Assembly (NCBI RefSeq): GCF_963576675.1
Contig: NC_088918.1
Coordinates: forward strand, 48,207,501-48,271,500
Reading direction: 5' to 3'
Length of the DNA: 64,000 nucleotides
DNA from: Euphorbia lathyris
Taxonomy: Eukaryota; Streptophyta; Magnoliopsida; Malpighiales; Euphorbiaceae
A program made the translations under genes and the position numbers. Positions 58,401 to 64,000 of the stretch are shown here, piece after piece. Each line of letters starts with the position of its first letter. Positions within the stretch are counted from its first letter, which is position 1. The notes under the pieces were generated by a model, which was given only the letters and a program-made list of their open reading frames with translations, made no database searches and was not told the DNA's origin.

Positions 58401-61400
58401 TATGCATCAGTAGTAAACAAATCATGAAAAGAGTTAAAACCAAGTACCTCAACTCGCATGGTAGTCAAGAAATTGCTTTTACGACTCAGAGCATCTGCAA
58501 CCCGATTACTCACTCCCGACTTATGCTTCACCACAAATGTGAAATGTTGTAAATATGAGACCCAACGAGCATGGAAAGGAGCCACTTTGTACCGTCTGTT
58601 CAGATGTTTTAATGCCTCATGATCTATACAACACAAATTCCCACTGGAAAAGATAATGGAGCCAATGTTCAACATCTTGCCTATACGGAAGCTTCGGGCC
58701 GAACAACTTCTCGCTAAAATAAGTCACATGTCTTCCATTTTGACTAAGCACAGGACTAGAGAGGATATAAGGCGCATTTTGGTTTGGTGAAACGCCTGTG
58801 CAACTTCACCTGTCTAAACAAACTTCCCACCTCTCATATAGTCTGTGATTGGTGCCATGATACTACTGAAGTGAGGAATGAAGCGTCGGTAGAATGCCTG
58901 CTAATTCATGGAAACTACGCACTTCCGTGAGAGTCTTTAGTTGTGGCTATTATCAAATTGCTTCCACCTTGGATCCATCAATCTGCAATCCAGAGACGAT
59001 ATATCCTTGAAACACCTTAAGGGCCATAAAGATGCACTTCTGGCTACCTCAAATTTTGCATATGCTCTACTGCATCAGCACTACAACAACAACAAAGCCT
59101 TAGTTCCGAAATGATTCGGGGTCGGCTAAGATGAACCATCATGTAAAACCGTGAAATCAAATCGTGTCAGCGACATAAATTCTCTCCCTCCACTCCGTCC
59201 TATCCACTACCATATTTTCCGCATCAGCACTAGAAATAAAAAATCATTAAAGTACACAATGACAAATTTTCCTATAAAAGGCCTCAAAGCTTGATTCATC
59301 ACACACATAAAAGTATTCTGGGAATTAGACAACCCAAATGGATTAACTAGCCACTCATACAAGCCCTCACGAGTTTTAAAGGCAGTTTTACACTCATCAT
59401 TGGATCTAATATGAATCTGAATAAATTTGCTTTTCAAATTTAGCTTTGTAAAATTTTTGGCATTGCTAATTTGATCAAGCAAGTCATCAAGTCTAGAATG
59501 GGGAATCGGTATCTGACATTAATTTTATTTATGGCTCGGCTATCAATGAACATATGCGAGGTGCCACCCTTCTTTGGTGTTAATAAGGTCAGAACTGCAC
59601 ACAAACTCAAAATTTATACGAACATGTCCCTTACTACTAACTCTTCTACTTGTGTGCGCTACTCTTCATGTTCACCGGGGCTCATCCTGTAATGTGCTTG
59701 ATTAGGGAGGGTTGCCCATGGCTCCAAATCAATACAATGCTGGATAACCATCGGGAAGCTTTGTGGGAAACACATCTTGAAATTCTTGAACTGAAGCAAG
59801 AACTGCTTGTGGAACTGGAGTGGTTTGAGCAATTCTCTTCTGACCAACACATATACTACCTGTCTTATAGCTGCATGTTCTTGGACCAACACAATTTTAG
59901 CATTATCAAACACAAAATAATAACTATTAGATATCTCGTTATGGCTGACGTTCGATTATACTGCCAAGGTCTCCCCAACAATAAGTGGCAAGCATCCATA
60001 GGCACAACATCACACCAAATCAAACACAAAATAATAACTATTAGATATGCTGTTATGGCTGACGTTCGGTTATACTGTCAAGGTCTCCCCAACAATAAGT
60101 GGCAAGCATCTATAGGCACAACATCGCACCAAATTTCATATCTGTACGTAGAGCCTATCGAAAAAGGAATACGAGCTTGTTTAGAGACACTTACCTCTCC
60201 TCCCTTCTTGAGCCAAACCAACTTGTACTGTTTACGATGATCTATTTTAATTCCCAATTTCTACACAGCCTCAGCAGAAATAATATTTTCGCAACTCCCA
60301 GCCGATGACAAAACGACAAACTTTTCCCATAGTAGTACAAGTGGATTGGAAGATGTTATGGCGTAACAACTCGTCGTTGGCTGTTTGTGGTGTAAGATAT
60401 GAAGGCTCCACCACCAAGGCCACCCCGTTGTCACCATGTTCGATCCACTCCTCTGCCCCGTCACCTCCATTCTCCTCATCGAAAATAGATTCTCCAACAA
60501 GCATGTCTCCCTTGTCCCCCTCATGGGTATCAACAAAAAGCGCCTTCTTTCCCGTCACCCTCTTGCAATAAGACTGCCTATGGCCAACTTCCCCACACCC
60601 AAAACACTTAATACCTCTACCAGTTGTGTTTCTGTTTTGCCCTGTAGGGTGCAGGACCGAAAGCTCTATTTCCGCTCCCTCTTACTTTCGCTCATTGGTC
60701 TGGAAGTTTCGGAGGTCGACCCTATGCGACTTGAAAACCGTTTCTACACTTGCGAAGTTCTCTGGTGTGCCGTTGAAACTGAAATGAGATCAAATAAACT
60801 GACCGTCTCTTGAATTTGTATCCACAAAATGCCAATATACCGTGACACTACCTGATTTTCCGTTTCGTGAATTTCATTACGAGCTACCAATGAGTAAAAC
60901 TCAGTAGTATAATCTCCCCAACTGCTTTGGACCCGTGCCTCAAGTTCTGCAGACGTTGGTACATAATTCGTTGAAAATTATAGGGTAGAAATTCAGCCCG
61001 CATGTATTTCTTCATCTTCTCCCATGTCACAATCTTCGGTTTGACAAGCGTATTCCTTGACAACTTGAGTTGCTGCCACCACGTTGTTGCCCTATTGCGA
61101 AAGCGAGTATCAACTAAGGGCACGCACTTGTATGTCGGAACTGCTTTAAATTCCAAAGCTTTTTTCAACAGTGGCCAACTTAGCTCTGATACCAATTGAT
61201 GCAGGCGAAATAACAAGAACACGTTAAATAGTTGATTCGTGCACGAATACCTGTCGGTAACCTTGAAAATTTAAAGAACTTTGGAAAAAACGAAATTTGT
61301 CTATTGAATATAAAAAACTACCGATGTTCCAGCTGCCGATGAAAAGAAAGAGGGAAGAGGTGGAGTAGCAAGATTTTACCTTCTTCTCTGCCGGGTTCTT

Positions 61401-64000
61401 CCTTCTAGCTTCCAGCCGAAATTGTTCTTTAAATAGCAAAAAGAAACACCATAAAACTGAACTCTACACGGAATAAGAAAAACTAAAAAGGAAAATTACA
61501 CAAAAGCTCTAAAAACAGTAATTTGCATTTCTGAAGGCCCAAACGAAGGAAATTGGCCCAAGTGAAGCAGTGAGTTTTGCTCATTGGCCGTTTCCATCCA
61601 AAATAAGGTCCAAAAACACAAAAACCCGAAACTTCAATACAAAATTGCCACTACATCAAAATCTATCAAATTTCTCCATAAATTTGGAAGCAAATTCTTC
61701 AACCGCATCAGTTGTCGAGGGCAAAGCATCATTCTTATGTATAAATTGTGATACTTGAGGAAATCTTTTGTTCAATATTGTGAAGTGGATAAACTCACTG
61801 CTCTCCCTGCAATGATATTCGCTCTAATCTTTTGAAATTATATTCTTTTCAATTTGTACTGGAACACAAATAAATGCATATAAGCCAAACATATTGGAGA
61901 GTTTTTTGGATACATCAAGTGGAAGGAAATAGGATGAACAAAAATAAAGCAAATTAGAAAAAATAAATAAAAATAAAAGGACAAAACTGTTTGAAGCCTT
62001 GTATCATCAACCGGATCTATGACTGTAGCTAGTTGCTGAGCTGCTGCTGCTTTGTCAGCAAAGTTCCAGTTTTGCTTGATAATGAAAATTGCTTGGACAG
62101 AAGTGGAGTGGAGATGATGGTGACTTACAGAACGAACGAGATGATGGCGACTTACAGAACTTGGGCATTGGAGGTGTAATAAAATGCTCCAGTATCAATA
62201 TCTCGTTCTTTTAGTTATCAAAAAATTATAAATCTTTTATTATCTGCCAATGTGGAACTCTGCGATGGCACAAGAATGCTATCTAATCAACTTTTTGCTT
62301 CCCATTTAATAAGGAGTCCATGCAATGCAAATTTTCTGATGCATCTCAGGAAATATTTAGTTTTAAGTTTCAATAGCGAAAGATCTTATAGTTTAGGGTG
62401 AATCAATGGGTGTAGCTTGAGCATTCTGTCCGTGGGTTCATGACTTGCATGAATAGACGAGTTCAATTCCAGTGGAATTTTTTTCCATGAGAATTGGGCA
62501 TTGGAGGTGTAATAAAATGCTTCTGAATGCAAATTGATACTGTTGACCTTTTGGTCTTTAGACAGCACCTAATCCTCTCCTTCGAGATGTACTGGGCTAT
62601 TAAAATGTGTATATATCACATATTCTGAGCCTTTTTTTTCTTTCTTCTATTTGCATATGTGTTTTCTCTTATCTATTCTCCGGGCTGATATCAAATGATA
62701 GGCAGGATCGGACTGAATTATCTTAATGATCATCTATCTTTGTTTTGGGAGCATGCTGTGATTCTACGCTTTTTCTTGGTATTATTTTACACGAACAATA
62801 ATAATTATATCTTTGTAATGATGTGCTGGTAATTTAGTATCTAAATGATTACTTCTTTTATAGAATAACAGAGTGGACAAACTACATTTAGGTGCGACTA
62901 GATACCTGTCCAATCAGATTAGATGAATAACTAATCAGAAGTTTCATATGAATTGTTTTATTTTTTATTTTTTATATTTTGGATATAAGAATGGGATCAC
63001 TGTTTAAATTTTTGGAGTGCTGTCTCTGCTGGATTTTTTAATTCAAATTGAAAGGTAGGTTTGTGAGAATAAAAGTAGGGGTCACATCTATTGAGAATAA
63101 AATGAGAGAAAACCGACTAAGGTGGTTTGGCCATGTGAGACGTAGAGCGCTTGATGCGCCGGTTAGGAGAACCGAAGAGTGGCAAAGGGATGTAGTGGTG
63201 AGGGGTAGGGGAAGACCTAAGCAAACTTGGAGGAAGGTGATCGAGAGTGATATGAGTTTACTGGGAATTGAGGAAAATATGGTAGTGGATAGGACGGAGT
63301 GGAGGGAGCGAATTTGTGTCGCTGACACGACTTGATTTCACGGTTTTATATGATGGTTCATGTTAGCCGACCCCGAATCATTTCGGGACTAAGGCTTTGT
63401 TGTTGTTGTTGTTGAAAGGTAGGTTTGTGCTGCTTCTACTTGCTTTGGTTTTTGCCTTCTTCATTAATGTTTTCTCTCTTTGGATCACATTATTGATTTG
63501 AATTACACCTGTTGGGACAATATAACAGACAGCATAAGCAAGGTATAGCAGAAAAGAACTTTAGAGGGGGCGGGGGAAATCAAAGACCCTAATAGCAATA
63601 TGTTATTTAAGAGAAGCATACTGAAATGATTGTTCGGTCTTTTAAATATTTGTCCTCTTTTCCATGTAGGAGACCAACTACTGTGGAAGAAATTCTTACA
63701 ATTGAGATCAAGCCAGGTTGGAAGAAAGGAACAAAAATCACCTTTCCAGAGAAGGGGAATGAACAACGAGGCATTATACCATCTGACCTTGTGTTCATCA
63801 TCGACGAGAAGCCTCACAGCGTGTTTAAGAGAGATGGAAATGATCTTACAGCTACCCAGAAGATCTCTCTTGTGGAAGCTCTAACTGGATATACAGCACA
63901 GCTTACAACCCTGGACGGACGAAATCTGACAATTCCGGTTAATAATATTATCAGCCCAACTTATGAAGAAGTTGTTAAAGGCGAAGGGATGCCTATTCCA
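49432..64000 (+). CDS. DnaJ (Hsp40) type II co-chaperone, DNAJB-like; runs off the right edge
   Basis: Exon 1 (49432-49596) and the start of exon 2 encode the J-domain: [15 protein letters not shown] in KWHPDKNP, and EAYD joined to [15 protein letters not shown]. Exon 2 (49702-50114) continues with a Gly/Phe-rich stretch ([22 protein letters not shown]) and the start of the C-terminal substrate-binding domain ([20 protein letters not shown]). Exon 3 (63670 onward) resumes in phase 2 as [20 protein letters not shown], then [18 protein letters not shown], and is open to the window edge. There is no zinc-finger (CxxCxGxG) region, so it is type II. The protein stimulates Hsp70 ATPase and delivers clients; the cytosol is likely, as there is no signal peptide. 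All visible parts are intact. The gene looks functional despite the very long intron 2. Confidence 0.93.
49597..49701 (+). other. Intron 1 of the DnaJ gene
   Basis: A 105-bp GT-AG intron between EAYD and VLSDP. An unspliced read-through would end at a stop near 49636. Confidence 0.9.
50337..53876 (-). mobile_element. hAT transposon, complete length (3.5 kb)
   Basis: The 8-bp direct repeat GTTGTTGG is at 50329-50336 and 53877-53884. The ends are inverted repeats CATAGTTGCGAAAGGCG and (reversed) CATAGTTGTCAAAGGCG. Next to them are GC-rich stretches full of GGCGAGGCG-type words. The transposase gene is on the minus strand and broken. Confidence 0.93.
50590..53188 (-). pseudogene. hAT transposase (BED finger, DUF659, hAT dimerisation domain)
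   Basis: It starts [20 protein letters not shown] at 53188 with a BED zinc finger (CNFCDF, with the second half after a frameshift near 53080). DUF659 follows near 52670-52300 ([20 protein letters not shown], the catalytic-Asp region). Next are [20 protein letters not shown] and GITRFATA, with a TAA at about 51992 in place of a Tyr codon. The hAT C-terminal domain is at 51320-51190 ([28 protein letters not shown]). A very acidic tail (50862-50590) ends the frame. Introns interrupt it. Frameshifts and at least one stop make it inactive. Confidence 0.85.
54205..55710 (-). pseudogene. Ty1/copia gag and protease start
   Basis: Gag shows [16 protein letters not shown] with an 18-bp tandem duplication ([10 protein letters not shown]), [28 protein letters not shown] and [20 protein letters not shown] hAT-like insert splits it at 54740-55200. 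A Gly/Ser/Arg-rich stretch then leads to a CCHC-like remnant ([10 protein letters not shown]) and, after a frameshift near 54480, the protease start [16 protein letters not shown] (near 54375). RT and integrase are absent. Confidence 0.8.
54740..55200. mobile_element. Small non-autonomous hAT-like element
   Basis: The right end reads GCGCCTTTAACAACTATG and the left end TAGATATTAAAGGCGC. They form an imperfect inverted repeat like that of the hAT at 50337. The flanks GATAGTAA (54732-54739) and GATATAAA (55201-55208) match at six of eight positions. The ends are rich in AAGGCGC and GAGGCGCGCG words; the middle is AT-rich and non-coding. Confidence 0.65.
56954..57370 (-). repeat. 3' LTR of the intronic Ty3/gypsy element
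   Basis: It shares long blocks with 61197-61710, such as ATAGTTGATTCGTG, GTCTATTGAATATAAAAAAC-type words and ACAGTAATTTGCATTT. It is about 100 bp shorter. Confidence 0.85.
59083..59220 (-). mobile_element. RTE-type LINE 3' tail inserted in the Ty3/gypsy RT
   Basis: It is flanked by the 11-bp direct repeat GCATCAGCACT at 59072-59082 and 59221-59231. On the minus strand it matches the end of the element at 63066-63412: TATGGTAGTGGATAGGACGG, then the stop, a short 3' end with CCGAATCATTTCGG, and a (GTT)n tail. Confidence 0.9.
59905..60132 (-). repeat. 114-bp tandem duplication in the protease region
   Basis: Two copies (59905-60018 and 60019-60132) begin ATCAAACACAAAATAATAAC and differ at only a few bases. 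The length is 38 codons, so the frame is kept. Confidence 0.9.
61197..61710 (-). repeat. 5' LTR of the intronic Ty3/gypsy element
   Basis: It pairs with 56954-57370. An additional stretch around 61321-61415 is absent from the partner. The GTTGT direct repeat follows at 61711. Confidence 0.85.
63066..63412 (+). mobile_element. RTE-type LINE 3' end, 5' truncated
   Basis: It encodes the C-terminus of an RTE reverse transcriptase-like protein ([39 protein letters not shown]) and ends ACTAAGGC(TTTG)(TTG)n. The direct repeat TGAAAGGTAGGTTTGTG (17 bp) is at 63049-63065 and 63413-63429. It is a typical 5'-truncated target-primed insertion. Confidence 0.9.

Larger units (their letters stand above)
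57297..61222 (-). pseudogene. gag-pol remains of the intronic Ty3/gypsy element
   Basis: Gag near 61170-60890 reads [20 protein letters not shown] and [15 protein letters not shown] knuckle [14 protein letters not shown] is at 60567-60608. The protease C-terminus ([12 protein letters not shown]) occurs twice because of a 114-bp duplication. RT has [20 protein letters not shown] and VYFNDFLF, where the first catalytic Asp is Asn (codon at 59246-59248). RNase H remains are at 58675-58400. Integrase has [14 protein letters not shown] and [19 protein letters not shown] (near 58130). The end overlaps the 3' LTR. Many stops and shifts are present. A 138-bp RTE tail is inserted just after the YFND motif. 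Confidence 0.8.
56954..61710 (-). mobile_element. Ty3/gypsy chromovirus-type element with both LTRs (4.8 kb)
   Basis: The LTRs are at 56954-57370 (3', 417 bp) and 61197-61710 (5', 514 bp), ending in TGATGC..GCATCA-type inverted ends. The direct repeat GTTGT is at 56949-56953 and 61711-61715. The LTRs are clearly diverged, with an extra stretch in the 5' one (near 61321-61420), so the insertion is old. A primer site for tRNA-Met (TGGTATCAGAGC on the minus strand, near 61180-61194) follows the 5' LTR. Confidence 0.88.
50115..63669 (+). other. Intron 2 of the DnaJ gene, 13.6 kb, filled with transposons
   Basis: The donor is CTGG|GTAAGC and the acceptor TCCATGTAG|GAGACC; joining restores [13 protein letters not shown]. 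It contains a hAT, a copia fragment with a hAT-like insert, a Ty3/gypsy element with both LTRs, and two RTE-LINE tails. The unassigned parts are 50115-50328, 53885-54129, 56640-56948, 61716-63048 and 63430-63669, in which I see only AT-rich, non-coding sequence. Confidence 0.9.

Noticed and set aside
1..64000. tRNA and rRNA genes
   Set aside because: No cloverleaf or rRNA-like sequence was recognised by eye. The tRNA-like words found are primer-binding sites. A tRNAscan run would settle it.

Overview
The window is nuclear DNA of a flowering plant, probably a eudicot. The evidence is a chaperone gene with GT-AG introns, plus Ty3/gypsy elements of the Tat/Ogre, Athila and chromovirus types, Ty1/copia, L1-type and RTE-type LINEs, a Helitron, a MULE and hAT elements. 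The species cannot be named from the sequence. I see one host gene, one gene carried by a transposon, and otherwise transposable elements, most of them broken.

Layout. Positions 1 to about 1167 look like the end of a chromovirus-type LTR and its leader. From about 1168 to 36296 there is an Athila-type Ty3/gypsy element on the minus strand. It has been split by three insertions: a 20.5-kb Tat/Ogre-type element (1485-22036, direct repeat ACAGG) inside its 3' LTR, a 3.1-kb solo LTR (28369-31467, direct repeat GCTAC) between RNase H and integrase, and a 1.9-kb LTR-like insert (32628-34492, direct repeat TGAAC) in its reverse transcriptase. A chromovirus gag-pol fragment follows on the plus strand (36297-38326), then an LTR-like scrap. 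Next is an L1-type LINE on the minus strand (38900-45195) with a Helitron (41042-44252) inserted between ORF1 and ORF2. A MULE with an OTU-protease tail (45432-49169, 9-bp direct repeat) ends about 260 bp before the host gene.

The host gene is a type II (DNAJB-like) DnaJ chaperone starting at 49432 and running off the right edge. Its second intron is 13,555 bp long and has collected a complete-length hAT (50337-53876), a copia gag/protease fragment with a small hAT-like insert, a 4.8-kb Ty3/gypsy element with both LTRs (56954-61710), and two RTE-LINE tails.

The most unusual object is the Tat/Ogre-type element. Its single reading frame has six in-frame stops and no frameshift. It encodes four successive capsid-like Gag modules instead of one, then protease, RT, RNase H, a second (archaeal-type) RNase H and integrase. 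Between pol and the 3' LTR it carries an antisense gene of seven predicted exons with its own TATA box, encoding a plant mobile domain protein with a coiled-coil tail. It also has two tandem arrays and a nested solo LTR there, and a cluster of short palindromes in each LTR just upstream of the TATA box.
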